DNA of 64,000 nt from Micromonospora chokoriensis (GTDB lineage: Bacteria > Actinomycetota > Actinomycetes > Mycobacteriales > Micromonosporaceae), in contig NZ_LT607409.1 of the NCBI RefSeq assembly GCF_900091505.1, forward strand, positions 2,170,001 through 2,234,000. The letters run 5' to 3'. Under the pieces are notes generated by a model. That model saw nothing but the letters and a program-made list of their open reading frames with translations, was not told where the DNA came from and did no database searches. Positions 52,477-62,617 of this stretch are shown one piece after another (positions within the stretch are counted from its first letter, which is position 1; each line of letters starts with the position of its first letter). The position numbers and the translations under genes are program-made.

Positions 52477-53021
52477 TGGCGGCGATCTGCGTCTTCTGCG
52501 CCTCGTCCCGCACCCTGGACCGACGCTGGTTGGACCTGGCCACCGAGACCGGCGCCGAGCTGGCCCGGCGCGGGCACACAGTGGTCAGCGGTGGCGGCTG
52601 CGTCGGCATGATGGGAGCGCTCGCGGACGGCGCGCGGTCCGCCGGCGGGCGCACCCTCGGGGTGATCCCCCAGTCGCTCGTCGACCTGGAGGTCGCCGAC
52701 CTGGCCTCGGACGAACTGCTGGTCACCGACTCGATGGCCGACCGCAAGACCCTGATGATCGAGAAGTCGGACGCCTTCCTCACCCTGCCCGGTGGGCTGG
52801 GCACCCTGGATGAGCTGTTCGAGGTCTGGACCACCGCGACCCTCGCCCTGCACGCCAAGCCCATGGTGCTGATCGACACCGACGGGTTCTTCCGCCCCCT
52901 GCTGGACTGGCTCGACAGCCTCGCCGAGCAGAACTTCCTGAAGACCGCCGGCCGCGACCTCCTCACGGTGACCACCACCGTCCCGGAAGCCCTGGACGAA
53001 CTGGAATCCCGCCTAACCTGA
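52476..53021 (+). CDS. LOG-family protein (TIGR00730), compact paralogue
   Basis: Protein of 181 aa with all LOG features in the minimal domain: AAICVFCASS at the start, VVSGGGCVGMMGALADGA, RKTLMIEKSDAF, then PGGLGTLDE at 105-113. Predicted cytokinin-riboside 5'-monophosphate phosphoribohydrolase or a related nucleotide hydrolase. The overlap with the longer paralogue implies co-translation and perhaps a mixed oligomer. A C-rich tract and palindromic element d follow. Confidence 0.9.
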   Translation: MAAICVFCASSRTLDRRWLDLATETGAELARRGHTVVSGGGCVGMMGALADGARSAGGRTLGVIPQSLVDLEVADLASDELLVTDSMADRKTLMIEKSDAFLTLPGGLGTLDELFEVWTTATLALHAKPMVLIDTDGFFRPLLDWLDSLAEQNFLKTAGRDLLTVTTTVPEALDELESRLT

Positions 53022-53240
53022 CCCACCCCACCCCCCACCCCCCACCCCCCGCCCCCCGCCCCCCGCCGCCCCGCCGCCTCGCCCGTTGATCATGACGTTG
53101 GCGGTGCCGCTGTCGGCGTGTCGCGCCGCCAACGTCATGATCGACGGGGCTGGATGGGGTGGGGTGGGGTGTGGGCCGGGTGGGGTGGGCTGGGTGGGGT
53201 GTGGGGGTGGGGTGGGGTCTGGGTGGGTGTCGTACGGGTT
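53022..53240. repeat. Palindromic element d with C-rich and G-rich flanks
   Basis: Arms of 22 bp with one mismatch (53082-53103 and 53127-53148; CCCGTTGATCATGACGTTGG) form the core. It is flanked on the left by CCCCA/CCCCCC repeats (53024-53080) and on the right by GGGGT repeats (53150-53230). The flanks are mutually complementary and able to form G-quadruplexes or i-motifs. It lies after the LOG pair and ahead of adnA. Confidence 0.85.
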
Positions 53241-53255
53241 TGATGGGATGAGCTG

Positions 53256-56200
53256 ATGCAGGCGTACCGGTTGGTGCGGCGGTCTGGTGGGCCGGCGCGG
53301 GAGGGCGACGGCGGGCCTGGTGGCAGCACCGTGGCCGCCGGCGGCACCGTGCTTCCCGACCATGACACCCCGGTTGCCGGTGGCAGCGGGTTGAGCGACC
53401 GCCCTGGTGAGCCGGTCGCCGCACCCGGCCGACGGGTCGACCCCGTGCAGGCCGAGGTGGTCGGGCACACCGACGGGCCGATGCTCGTGCTCGGCGGCCC
53501 GGGCACCGGCAAGACCAGCACCCTGGTCGAGGCCGTCGCCGCCCGGGTGGCCGACGGCGTCGACCCGGAACGCATCCTGGTGCTGACCTTCGGCCGTCGT
53601 GGCGCCACCGCGCTGCGGCAGCGCATCGAGGCCCGCATCGCGCAGGACGGCCACCGCGTGTTGCGCGAGCCGCTGGTGCGCACCTTCCCGGCGTACGCCT
53701 TCGGGTTGCTCCGCCGGGCCGCCGCCGAGCGGGGTGAGCCGTCTCCGCGGCTGCTCACCGGCCCGGAGCAGGATCTGATCATCCGCGAGCTGCTGGACGT
53801 GGTGGGCGAGGAGCCCGAGGACGACCCCGTCGGCTGGCCGAGCGACCTGCGCCCCGCGTTGCGTACCCGGGCGTTCGCCGGTCAGCTGCGCGACCTGCTG
53901 ATGCGCGCCGCCGAACGGGGCGTGGGCCCGGTCGACCTGGCCCGGCTGGGCGAGAAGCTCGGCCGCGACGACTGGCCGGCCGCCGCCCGCTTCCTCCGGG
54001 AGTACGTGTCGGTGCTCGCGCTGCGCGACGTCAGCAACCGGGGCTCCATCGCGTACGACCCGGCCGAGCTGGTCCGGGCGGCCACCGGGCTGCTCCGCGA
54101 CGACGAGGAGTTGCTGGCCGCCGAGCGCCGCCGCCTCGCCCACGTCTACCTCGACGAGTTGGCCGACACCGACCCCGCCCAACTGGAGCTGCTCTCGGTG
54201 ATTGCCGGTGGAGGCACGTCACTCGTCGCGTTCGCCGATCCGGACTCCTCCACGTACGCCTTCCGGGGCGCCGACCCGACCGGGGTCGCCACGTTCCCGC
54301 ACCGCTTCCGCACCGCCTCCGGGGCGCCGGCCGCGCAGGTGCTGCTGACCACGTCGTACCGGGCCGGGCCGGATCTGCTCGCGGCCGTCGCTCGGCTGGG
54401 CCGCCGGCTGCGCGGCCCGGCGGCGCACCGCCGGCTGCACCCGTTGCCGGACGCGCCGCCCGGGACGGTCGAGGTCCACACGTTCCGCTCCGCGACCAGT
54501 GAGGCCGCGTGGCTGGCCCACTCGCTGCGCTCGGCGCACCTGCTCGACGGTGTGCCCTGGTCGCGGATGGCGGTGCTGGTGCGGTCCACCGCGTTGCAGC
54601 TGCCCACGTTGCGACGGGCGCTGCACGCGGCCGGCGTACCCACTGTGGTGCACGGCGAGGATCTGCCCCTGCACCTGCAACCGGCGGTCGCGCCGCTGCT
54701 CCTGCTGTTGCGGTGCGCGCTCGAACCGGACCGGCTGGACGAGGAGGCGGCGGTCGCGCTGCTGCACTCACCGCTGGGCGGCGCCGACCCGCTGGCCGAG
54801 CGGCGGCTGCGGCAGGGCCTGCGCGCGCTCGCGCTGGCCGGCGGTGACCGACGCCCCTCCGGGGAGCTGATCGTCGAGGCGCTGCGCGATCCCGCCGAGC
54901 TGGCCGACATCGACCGGCACTGGGCCGAGCCGGCGCAGGCGGTGGCCGGGCTGCTGGCCTGCGCGCGGGACGCCGCCGCCCGACCCGGGTCGACCGCCGA
55001 AGACGTGCTCTGGGCGGTCTGGCACGCCAGTAACCTCGCCGAGCGCTGGGCGGGCGCGATCATCCAGGGTCGACCGGCGGCCGGTGAGGGCGACCTGGCC
55101 CGGCGACGGCGGGCCGAGGCGGCCGACCGTGACCTGGACGCCGTGCTGGTGCTCTTCGACGCGGCGGCCCGGTTCACCGACCGACTACCCGGTGCCCGCA
55201 CCGAGGTCTTCCTCGACCACGTGCTCGCCCAGGACCTGCCGGCCGACACCATCGCGCCGACCGCCGACCGGGGCGCGGCGGTACGCCTGCTCACCGCGCA
55301 CGCCGCGAAGGGCCTGGAGTGGGACCTGGTCGCGGTGGCCGGCGTACAGGAGGGCATCTGGCCCGACCTTCGACTGCGCGGCAGCCTGCTCGGTTCCGAG
55401 CGGCTGGTCGACGTGCTGGCCGGTCGGTCCGTCGACGGGGCGACCGCGGCGAACGTGGTGGGTCAGACCTCCGCTCTGCTGGACGAGGAGCGCCGCCTCT
55501 TCCACGTCGCCATCAGCCGGGCCCGGCACCGGTTGCTGGTCAGCGCCGTCGCGTCGGCCGCCGTCGGCGGCGACGACCACGAGGAACAGCCGAGCCGGTT
55601 CCTGCACGAGTTGGTCCCCCACACGCCGCCCCGACCGCCGGACGGCACCGGACCGGCCGACCCGACCGCACCGCCCGGCCCGCGCAACGGTCCGCAGCGC
55701 GGAGGTGCAACCGGCGGTGTGCCCGGTGGTACGTCCTCAGCCGCCGGAACCCACGCCGACGGCGGCAGGACCGACGGCAGGACCGACGACGGCACGCCCT
55801 CCGCCGACGGCGGGACCGGCGTCGGGGCCGGCGGCGACGTGAATGACGGCGACGGCGAGGCGGATCGGCCCGGGGCGCTGCCGGTGACCCGTCCACCCCG
55901 GGCGCTCACCCTGCCGGCACTCGTCGCGGAGCTGCGTACCGCCATCACCGACCCGGCCGCTCCGGCGGGCCGGCGGCGCGCGGCGGCGGCCGAGCTGGCG
56001 CGCCTCGCCGTCGCCGGGGTGCCCGGCGCGCACCCCGACGACTGGTGGGGGTTGCGCGCGCTCTCCGACGACCGGCCGCTGGTGGACGAGGGTGAGCCGG
56101 TGCGGGTCACCCCGTCGGCGATGGAGAGCGCACTGCGGTGCAGCCTGCGGTGGTTGCTGGAACGGCACGGCGGTAGCGGCCCGACCAGTACGGCGCAGGG

Positions 56201-56894
56201 TGTGGGCAACCTGGTCCACGCCGCCGCGATGCTCGCCGAGGACGCCAGCGCCGACCGGGGCGCTCTGCTCGACTACGTGGCCGCCCGGTTCGACGCGATC
56301 GAGTTGGCCGCCCGGTGGATGGCCGGGCCGGAGCGCGAGCGCGCCGAGGCGATGGTCGACAAGCTGCTGCGCTGGTTGGCCACCAACCCGCGGCGGCTGC
56401 TCGCCATCGAGCACGAGTTCGCCGTCCGCCTGGACGACCCGAACCGGCCGGTGGACCTGGCCGGGCGGGTCGACCGGTTGGAGATCGACGAGGCCGGTCG
56501 GCTCGTGGTGATCGACCTGAAGACCGGCAAGTCCACCGCCGTCACCGGTGCCGAGTTGGCCGAACATCCGCAGCTCGGCGCGTACCAGGCGGCGGTGGAG
56601 GCGGGGGCGTTCGCCGAGTTCGGGGACGAGTCGGGGGGCGCCGCGCTGGTGCAGCTCGGCACCTCGGCGAAGGACGCCCGGGAGCAGAACCAGCCGGCGG
56701 CGGGCGAAGGGCCGGCGGCCGGCTGGGCGACGGCACTGGTCCGGCGCACCGCCGATACGATGGCAGCCGCCACGTTCGCCGCGGTGGCCAACTCGAAGTG
56801 CCGGGTCTGCCCGGTGCGGACCAGCTGCCCGGTCTCCGGGCAGGGACGCCAGGTGGTCGAGCCGCCGACCGCCCGTCCTTCGGATAATCCGTGA
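53256..56894 (+). CDS. adnA: AdnA-type helicase-nuclease subunit
   Basis: Subunit of 1212 aa of the actinobacterial double-strand-break resection machine. A UvrD-like motor comes first, with Walker A GGPGTGKTS at 80-88 and LDELADTDP in place of the usual DExxD. Motif III reads ADPDSSTYAFRGAD, with Ser for Gln. After a linker of about 90 low-complexity residues (788-878) comes a RecB-type nuclease with Asp1087 and Lys1089 and four Cys (962, 1182, 1185, 1191) for a structural Fe-S cluster. The motor deviations suggest weak ATPase in this subunit. adnB follows 28 bp downstream. Confidence 0.9.
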   Translation: MQAYRLVRRSGGPAREGDGGPGGSTVAAGGTVLPDHDTPVAGGSGLSDRPGEPVAAPGRRVDPVQAEVVGHTDGPMLVLGGPGTGKTSTLVEAVAARVADGVDPERILVLTFGRRGATALRQRIEARIAQDGHRVLREPLVRTFPAYAFGLLRRAAAERGEPSPRLLTGPEQDLIIRELLDVVGEEPEDDPVGWPSDLRPALRTRAFAGQLRDLLMRAAERGVGPVDLARLGEKLGRDDWPAAARFLREYVSVLALRDVSNRGSIAYDPAELVRAATGLLRDDEELLAAERRRLAHVYLDELADTDPAQLELLSVIAGGGTSLVAFADPDSSTYAFRGADPTGVATFPHRFRTASGAPAAQVLLTTSYRAGPDLLAAVARLGRRLRGPAAHRRLHPLPDAPPGTVEVHTFRSATSEAAWLAHSLRSAHLLDGVPWSRMAVLVRSTALQLPTLRRALHAAGVPTVVHGEDLPLHLQPAVAPLLLLLRCALEPDRLDEEAAVALLHSPLGGADPLAERRLRQGLRALALAGGDRRPSGELIVEALRDPAELADIDRHWAEPAQAVAGLLACARDAAARPGSTAEDVLWAVWHASNLAERWAGAIIQGRPAAGEGDLARRRRAEAADRDLDAVLVLFDAAARFTDRLPGARTEVFLDHVLAQDLPADTIAPTADRGAAVRLLTAHAAKGLEWDLVAVAGVQEGIWPDLRLRGSLLGSERLVDVLAGRSVDGATAANVVGQTSALLDEERRLFHVAISRARHRLLVSAVASAAVGGDDHEEQPSRFLHELVPHTPPRPPDGTGPADPTAPPGPRNGPQRGGATGGVPGGTSSAAGTHADGGRTDGRTDDGTPSADGGTGVGAGGDVNDGDGEADRPGALPVTRPPRALTLPALVAELRTAITDPAAPAGRRRAAAAELARLAVAGVPGAHPDDWWGLRALSDDRPLVDEGEPVRVTPSAMESALRCSLRWLLERHGGSGPTSTAQGVGNLVHAAAMLAEDASADRGALLDYVAARFDAIELAARWMAGPERERAEAMVDKLLRWLATNPRRLLAIEHEFAVRLDDPNRPVDLAGRVDRLEIDEAGRLVVIDLKTGKSTAVTGAELAEHPQLGAYQAAVEAGAFAEFGDESGGAALVQLGTSAKDAREQNQPAAGEGPAAGWATALVRRTADTMAAATFAAVANSKCRVCPVRTSCPVSGQGRQVVEPPTARPSDNP

Positions 56895-56922
56895 GCCCGG
56901 AGTCCCGAACTGAGATGACACA

Positions 56923-59900
56923 GTGACCCAGCCCACCCTGTTCGGCGCCGGCCCCGCGCCGACGCCCCGGCGGGCCGACTCCGGCCCCCGGTACACGCCG
57001 ACGGAGCTGGCCAAGCTGCTGCGGTTGCCGGCACCCACCCGGGAGCAGGCCGCGATCATCGCCGCACCGGTGCAGCCGCTGCTGGTGGTCGCGGGCGCCG
57101 GGTCGGGCAAGACCGAGACGATGGCCGCGCGGGTGGTCTGGTTGGTGGCCAACTCGTACGTGCGCCCGGAGCAGATCCTCGGGCTGACCTTCACCCGCAA
57201 GGCGGCCGGCGAACTGGCCCACCGGGTCCGTACCCGGCTCGATCAACTGATCCGCAGGGTCGGCCGGCAGGGCCGGGACCCGCTGGACGACCCGCTCGCC
57301 GGTGAGCCTACGGTCTCCACGTACCACTCGTACGCCGGACGGATCGTCACCGAGCACGGGCTGCGGGCCGGTTACGAGCCGTCCACCCGGCTGCTCACCG
57401 AGGCCTCCCGGTGGCAGTTGGTCGACCTGCTGGTGCGCAACTACGACGGCGACATGTCCGAGGTGGACCGGATGCCGAGCACCATCACCGACGCGGTGCT
57501 GGCGCTCGCCGGCGAGTTGGACGAGCACCTGGTGGCACCGGACCAGCTGGCGGCCTGGACGGGACGATTCTTCGCCGAGGTGCAGTCCCGGCCGGGTCGC
57601 GTGTACGCCGACGTGCGCAAGGCGCTCGCCCTGCAACAGACCCGGCTGCGCCTGCTGCCGCTGGTGCGGGCGTACGCCCGGCGCAAGGAGGACTTCGAGG
57701 CGATGGACTTCGCCGACCAGCTCGCCCGGGCGGCCCGGGTGGCCCGGGACCACCCGGCGGTCGGCCAGATCGAGCGGGATCGTTTCCGGGTGGTGTTGCT
57801 CGACGAGTACCAGGACACCAGCCACGCCCAGGTGGTGCTGCTCAACGCGCTGTTCGGCGGCGGCCACCCGGTGACCGCGGTGGGCGACCCGTGTCAGTCC
57901 ATCTACGGCTGGCGGGGGGCCAGCGCCGGCACCCTGGATCGGTTCCCCACCGAGTTCGCCCGTGTCGACGGTCGACCCGCCGAGGCGCTCGGCCTCACCA
58001 CGAGTTGGCGGAACCGCCCGGAGATCCTCCGGGTGGCGAACGCGCTGTCCACTCCACTGCGTGCGGCGGGCGCCCGGGTGCCGGAGCTGCGCTCGGCGTT
58101 GACCGTCCGGGAGCCGATCCCGCACCGCAGCCCCGGTGGGGCGGCCGGGGGCACCGTGCACTGCGCGTTGCTGTCGACGTACGCCGACGAGGCCGACTGG
58201 ATCGCGGACAGCGTGCTCGCCGCCTGGCGCGGTGCGGCCCGGATGCCGGGCGCGGCTCCTGAGCACATCCCGGTGGCGCAGCGTCCGACGACGGCCGTGC
58301 TGGTCCGGGTACGCAGTCAGATCCCGGCGATCGAGTCGGCGTTGCGCGAGCGCGGCCTTCCGGTGGAGGTGGTCGGGCTGGGCGGTCTGCTGGACACTCC
58401 CGAGGTCCGTGACGTGGTCTGCACGTTGCGGGTGCTGGCCGATCCGACCGACGGTGCCGCGCTGTTGCGGTTGCTCACCGGGGCCCGGTGGCGGATCGGG
58501 CCACGGGACCTGGTGGCGCTGCACCGGCGGGCGCGGGGCATCGCGAAGGCCCGCCAACAGGTGGCCGTCGACGAGGACTCGGACATCAGTCCGGACCTGC
58601 TGGACGAGGCGACCCTGGTGGAGGCGTTGGCCGATCTCGGCCCGGCGCAGGCGTACTCGGCGGAGGGGTTCGCGCGGTTGCGCGCGTACGGGCTGGAGTT
58701 GGCGCTGCTGCGCTACCGCCTGGACCAGGCCCTGCCGGATCTGATCGCGGACATCGAGCGGACCATCGGCCTGGACGTGGAGGTCGCGGTGCGGGCCGGC
58801 CGGGACGGCGCCGGCGACGCGGGTCTGGCCCGGGGGCACCTGGACGCGTTGGGGGACGTGGCGGCCCGCTTCAGTGGGGAGACCCCGGGCGCGACGCTCT
58901 CCGGCTTCCTGTCGTACCTGGCCGCCGCCGAGGACGAGGAGCGCGGCCTGGCGCCGGGCGAGGTCGAGGTGGTGGAGGGCGCGGTGCAGGTGGTCACCGC
59001 GCACGCCGCCAAGGGCCTGGAGTGGGACGTGGTGGCGGTGGCCGGGCTGAGCCGTGGGTTGTGGCCGGGCCCGGCCCGCAACTCCGATCACTGGCTGGGC
59101 GGGTTGGGTGTGCTGCCGTTCCCGCTGCGCGGTGACGCGGACGGGTTGCCCGAGCTGGCGCTCGACGAGGCGGCCGACCAGCGCGCTGTCGCTCGGGCGG
59201 TGACTGATTTCACCGACGCGTGGCGGGCCCACGACGAGCGGGAGGAGCGCCGGCTGACGTACGTGGCGGTCACCCGGCCGCGCCGGCTGCTGCTCTGCTC
59301 CGGCTACTGGTGGGGGGAGGGCGCCAAGCGACCGCGAGGTCCGTCGGTCTTCCTCCGCGAGGTGTACGACGCGTGCCTCGACGGTGGGCCGGGGCACCTG
59401 ATCGACGTGTGGGCGCCGGAGCCGACTCCGGATGCGACGAACCCCACGGCCGAGGTGGTGCTCCGCGCGGAGTGGCCGGCCGATCCGCTGGGTGACCGTC
59501 GGCCGGCGCTGGCGGAGGCGGCTGCGCTGGTGCGCCGACTGATGACCGACGGTCCGAGCGCGGTGGTCCCCGGGCCGGTGGGGCCGGTGCTGCCCGGATC
59601 AGCCGGGCCGGTGCTCTCCGGATCAGTGCGGCCCGTGCTCTCCGGGGCGCCGGAGTCGATCGAGCCGGAGCCGGAGCAGGGCCCGGGCCCGGAGCCGGAC
59701 CCGGAGGTGGCGCGCTGGCAGCGCGAGGCGGATCTGCTGCTCGCCGAGCGGGCCGAGCTGACCAGGCTCTCCGGTGCGGTCGAGGTGGCCCTGCCCGGGC
59801 AGTTGAGCGTCACCCAGCTGGTGGCGTTGCGGCGTGACCCGGCGGGGTTGGCCCGTACGCTGCGGCGTCCCGTTCCGACCGCACCCAACCCGTACGCCCG

Positions 59901-60399
59901 TCGAGGCACCGCCTTCCACGCCTGGTTGGAGCAGCGCTTCGGTGCTGACCGCCTGCTGGACCTGGACGAGTTGCCGGGTGCGGCCGACGCGGATGCCGCA
60001 CCCGACGAGGCGCTGGTCGAGCTCCAGGAGCGGTTCCTGGCCAGCGAGTGGGCCGACCGGTCGCCGGTGGAGGTGGAGGTGCCGTTCGCCACGGTGATCG
60101 CCGGGGTCGTGGTGCGGGGGCGGATGGACGCGGTCTTCGCCCGGCCGGGTGGGCGGTTCGACGTGGTCGACTGGAAGACCGGCGCGCAGCCGACCGGGCC
60201 GGCGGCGGACGTGGCCGCCGTGCAGTTGGCCGTGTACCGGTTGGCCTGGGCGGAGTTGGCCGGTGTGCCGGTCGACCGGGTGGGTGCCGCGTTCCACTAC
60301 GTCCGGCACGGCGTGACGGTCCGGCCTGCCGATCTGCTGGACGTGGCGGGGCTCACGGCCATGATCGCCCAGTTGCCCGAAGATTCCGCCCACCATTGA
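56923..60399 (+). CDS. adnB: AdnB-type helicase-nuclease subunit
   Basis: Partner of AdnA, 1158 aa. The UvrD-type motor is canonical: Walker A AGAGSGKT at 57-64, [19 protein letters not shown] (Asp294, Glu295), [14 protein letters not shown] and [11 protein letters not shown]. The C-terminal RecB-type nuclease has Asp1083 and Lys1085 in DVVDWKTG. A linker near 885-925 contains repeated [19 protein letters not shown] units. GTG at 56923 sits 28 bp after adnA, so the two form an operon for homologous-recombination repair. A hairpin with a U-rich tail follows the stop. Confidence 0.92.
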   Translation: MTQPTLFGAGPAPTPRRADSGPRYTPTELAKLLRLPAPTREQAAIIAAPVQPLLVVAGAGSGKTETMAARVVWLVANSYVRPEQILGLTFTRKAAGELAHRVRTRLDQLIRRVGRQGRDPLDDPLAGEPTVSTYHSYAGRIVTEHGLRAGYEPSTRLLTEASRWQLVDLLVRNYDGDMSEVDRMPSTITDAVLALAGELDEHLVAPDQLAAWTGRFFAEVQSRPGRVYADVRKALALQQTRLRLLPLVRAYARRKEDFEAMDFADQLARAARVARDHPAVGQIERDRFRVVLLDEYQDTSHAQVVLLNALFGGGHPVTAVGDPCQSIYGWRGASAGTLDRFPTEFARVDGRPAEALGLTTSWRNRPEILRVANALSTPLRAAGARVPELRSALTVREPIPHRSPGGAAGGTVHCALLSTYADEADWIADSVLAAWRGAARMPGAAPEHIPVAQRPTTAVLVRVRSQIPAIESALRERGLPVEVVGLGGLLDTPEVRDVVCTLRVLADPTDGAALLRLLTGARWRIGPRDLVALHRRARGIAKARQQVAVDEDSDISPDLLDEATLVEALADLGPAQAYSAEGFARLRAYGLELALLRYRLDQALPDLIADIERTIGLDVEVAVRAGRDGAGDAGLARGHLDALGDVAARFSGETPGATLSGFLSYLAAAEDEERGLAPGEVEVVEGAVQVVTAHAAKGLEWDVVAVAGLSRGLWPGPARNSDHWLGGLGVLPFPLRGDADGLPELALDEAADQRAVARAVTDFTDAWRAHDEREERRLTYVAVTRPRRLLLCSGYWWGEGAKRPRGPSVFLREVYDACLDGGPGHLIDVWAPEPTPDATNPTAEVVLRAEWPADPLGDRRPALAEAAALVRRLMTDGPSAVVPGPVGPVLPGSAGPVLSGSVRPVLSGAPESIEPEPEQGPGPEPDPEVARWQREADLLLAERAELTRLSGAVEVALPGQLSVTQLVALRRDPAGLARTLRRPVPTAPNPYARRGTAFHAWLEQRFGADRLLDLDELPGAADADAAPDEALVELQERFLASEWADRSPVEVEVPFATVIAGVVVRGRMDAVFARPGGRFDVVDWKTGAQPTGPAADVAAVQLAVYRLAWAELAGVPVDRVGAAFHYVRHGVTVRPADLLDVAGLTAMIAQLPEDSAHH

Positions 60400-60463
60400 C
60401 CATGGCGGCGAAATCCGTGGTAGGTTGACCGAGTTGCAGTTTTGGTTACCAGAGACTCTGTGT

Positions 60464-60503
60464 GCGCCTGGCGGGATTGTGGCCCCAGGCGCTCTTTGTT
60501 GTG
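60464..60503 (+). terminator. Hairpin with U-rich tail between adnB and the cold-shock gene
   Basis: 8-bp arms GCGCCTGG (60464-60471) and CCAGGCGC (60485-60492), 13-nt loop, followed by TCTTTGTTGTG. It is the only U-tailed hairpin in the window and may end adnB. If the csp promoter lies upstream (near 60440), it is instead part of the csp leader. Confidence 0.6.
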
Positions 60504-60625
60504 TCCGGAGTTCTCCGGGCGGGGCGACCAGAAGCGACAGGCGATTCGCGCATCCCCGCGCGGAGCGCTCCTCTTCGGGCACGCAACAAGTGCGGGTCCG
60601 ACGTTCCGTCAAGGAGACGAAACAC

Positions 60626-60829
60626 ATGGCTATTGGCACCGTGAAGTGGTTCAACGCTGACAAGGGCTTCGGCTTCATCACCCCGGACGGCGGCGGCGCT
60701 GACGTCTTCGCCCACTTCTCGGCGATCCAGTCCTCCGGCTACCGGAGCCTGGACGAGAACCAGCGGGTCGAGTTCGAGGTGACCCAGGGCCAGAAGGGCC
60801 CGCAGGCGGAGAACATCCGCCCGCTCTGA
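60626..60829 (+). CDS. Cold-shock protein (CspA family)
   Basis: Single cold-shock-domain RNA chaperone of 67 aa. RNP1 (KGFGFI, 13-18) and RNP2 (VFAHF, 27-31) are intact, and the start [10 protein letters not shown] is standard. AAGGAGA lies 8 nt upstream of the ATG. The leader to adnB is long (about 225 bp) and contains a hairpin, a common setting for temperature- or growth-regulated csp mRNAs. A strong hairpin ends the gene. A DEAD-box helicase follows, another RNA-remodelling protein. Confidence 0.95.
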   Translation: MAIGTVKWFNADKGFGFITPDGGGADVFAHFSAIQSSGYRSLDENQRVEFEVTQGQKGPQAENIRPL

Positions 60830-60896
60830 TCTTCGGATCGGTCAGCATTACCTGTCGCGCCCTCCGGGTGTGACGGTGACGGGACCGGCCCGCCTC

Positions 60897-60924
60897 GCCG
60901 CCGCCTGCCGACGCAGGCGGCGGC
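60897..60924 (+). terminator. Terminator of the cold-shock gene
   Basis: Perfect 12-bp arms GCCGCCGCCTGC (60897-60908) and complement (60913-60924) with a 4-nt loop; outer sequences (ACCGGCCCGCC and GGCGGGCCGG) can extend pairing. Confidence 0.7.
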
Positions 60925-61052
60925 CCGGTGGCGGGCCGGCCCGTACTCCAATCGGTTCGTGCTTGTGAGTCCTGGCTGCCTTCCTGCCGCCGGTGACAGC
61001 GCCGACGTCGGCGCCCTCCCTCGACACGTGCCGCGTCGAGGAAGGCTTCCGC

Positions 61053-62366
61053 ATGACCACAGCTGTTTCTTCTTTCGCACATACCGGCCTGGCTCCGGCG
61101 TTGCTCACCGCGTTGACCGCGCAGGGCATCACCGAGCCGTTCCCGATCCAGTCGGCGACGCTGCCCGACTCGCTCGCCGGCCGGGACGTGCTGGGCCGGG
61201 GTCGTACCGGCTCCGGCAAGACCCTCGCCTTCGGGCTTCCGCTGCTGTCGCGCACCGCCGGTCGTAAGGCCCGTCCGGGCCGCCCGCTCGCCCTGGTGCT
61301 GGTGCCGACCCGCGAACTGGCCCAGCAGGTCACCACGGCGCTCGCCCCGTACGCGCGTGCCGTCGGGCTGCGGTGCGCCACCGTCGTCGGCGGGCTGTCG
61401 TTGCAGCGGCAGGCGGACGCCCTGCGTGCCGGCGCCGAGGTTGTCGTCGCCACCCCTGGCCGGCTGCACGACCTGATCAACCGCGGCGACGCCCGGCTCG
61501 ACCAGGTCGAGATCACCGTGCTGGACGAGGCCGACCAGATGGCCGACATGGGCTTCCTGCCGCAGGTCACCAAGCTGTTGGAGCAGGTCGCGCCGCAGGG
61601 GCAGCGGATGCTCTTCTCGGCCACCCTGGACGGTGGCGTCGACCGGCTGGTCCGTCGCTTCCTGAGCAACCCGGTCACCCACTCGGTCGACCCGGGCACC
61701 GCCACCGTCACCGCGATGACCCACCACGTGTTGCACGTCGACGCGCTGGACAAGCCCGACGCGCTGACCCGGATCGCCGCCCGCGAGGGCCGCACCATCC
61801 TGTTCATGGGCACCAAGCACCGCGCCGACCGCCTGGCCCGCCAGTTGCTGTCCAAGGGGGTACGCGCGGCCGCGCTGCACGGTGGCAAGTCGCAGCCGCA
61901 GCGCACCCGGATCCTGGAGCAGTTCCGCAACGGCCAGGTGACCGCGCTGGTCGCCACCGACGTGGCGGCCCGGGGCATCCACGTGGACGGCCTGGACATG
62001 GTGGTCAACGTGGACCCGCCGACCGAGGCGAAGGACTACCTGCACCGCGGTGGTCGTACCGCCCGGGCCGGTGAGTCCGGCACTGTGGTCACGCTGGTCC
62101 TGCCCGAGCAGCGCCGGGACGTGTCCCGGTTGATGGCCACCGCCGGCATCCGGCCCGAGTCGGTCCAGGTGCGCGCCGACGGTGAGGCGTTGGCCCGGGT
62201 GACCGGTGCCCGCGAGCCGTCCGGTGTGCCGGTGACCATCGCCGCCCCGCCGGCGCAGACCGCCCGGGCCCGCACCTCAGGTGGCTCGGCCGCCGACGGT
62301 GGTGCCCGCCCGGCGCACCGGACGTCGGGTCGGTCCCGCCGCCCGCGCCGTCCCCGTACCGCCTGA
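61053..62366 (+). CDS. DEAD-box RNA helicase
   Basis: RNA helicase of 437 aa in the RhlE/CsdA group. The Q-motif region (GITEPFPIQS) is followed by Walker A GRTGSGKT at 50-57, PTRELAQQ, DEAD at 158-161, SAT, ATDVAARGI and HRGGRTARAG (His331). The tail is short, Ser/Arg-rich and basic (RSRRPRRPR), suited to RNA binding. ATG at 61053 has GAGGAAGG upstream. Its position after a csp gene fits a cold or RNA-stress role, which is an inference from context. A perfect hairpin terminator follows. Confidence 0.93.
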   Translation: MTTAVSSFAHTGLAPALLTALTAQGITEPFPIQSATLPDSLAGRDVLGRGRTGSGKTLAFGLPLLSRTAGRKARPGRPLALVLVPTRELAQQVTTALAPYARAVGLRCATVVGGLSLQRQADALRAGAEVVVATPGRLHDLINRGDARLDQVEITVLDEADQMADMGFLPQVTKLLEQVAPQGQRMLFSATLDGGVDRLVRRFLSNPVTHSVDPGTATVTAMTHHVLHVDALDKPDALTRIAAREGRTILFMGTKHRADRLARQLLSKGVRAAALHGGKSQPQRTRILEQFRNGQVTALVATDVAARGIHVDGLDMVVNVDPPTEAKDYLHRGGRTARAGESGTVVTLVLPEQRRDVSRLMATAGIRPESVQVRADGEALARVTGAREPSGVPVTIAAPPAQTARARTSGGSAADGGARPAHRTSGRSRRPRRPRTA

Positions 62367-62378
62367 TCTTCCGCGCCT

Positions 62379-62416
62379 CGACCGACCCGCCCCGCTTCGG
62401 CTGGGCGGGTCGGTCG
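62379..62416 (+). terminator. Terminator of the DEAD-box helicase gene
   Basis: Perfect 14-bp arms CGACCGACCCGCCC (62379-62392) and complement (62403-62416), 10-nt loop, 13 nt after the stop. Confidence 0.75.
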
Positions 62417-62617
62417 CGTTGGTGGGTCCGGCCGATGCTGCGGGACGCCGGTCCCGCCGTGGTGGTGAGGTGGCCGATCGGCCGCGCTGTCCGACCGCTC
62501 GTCTGAGTCGGTAATCAGCCTCGCCTTGGTCGGCTGGCCGACTGTGTGCCGGCTGTGAGTGGTCGAGGCTGACCACCGGGGGATGTCGGGCGGGGGGCCC
62601 GGCAGGGAGGGGTGGCC

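Noticed and set aside
56542..59397. 951-codon minus-strand open frame opposite adnAB
   Set aside because: Antisense shadow; the plus strand carries all helicase and nuclease motifs in frame.
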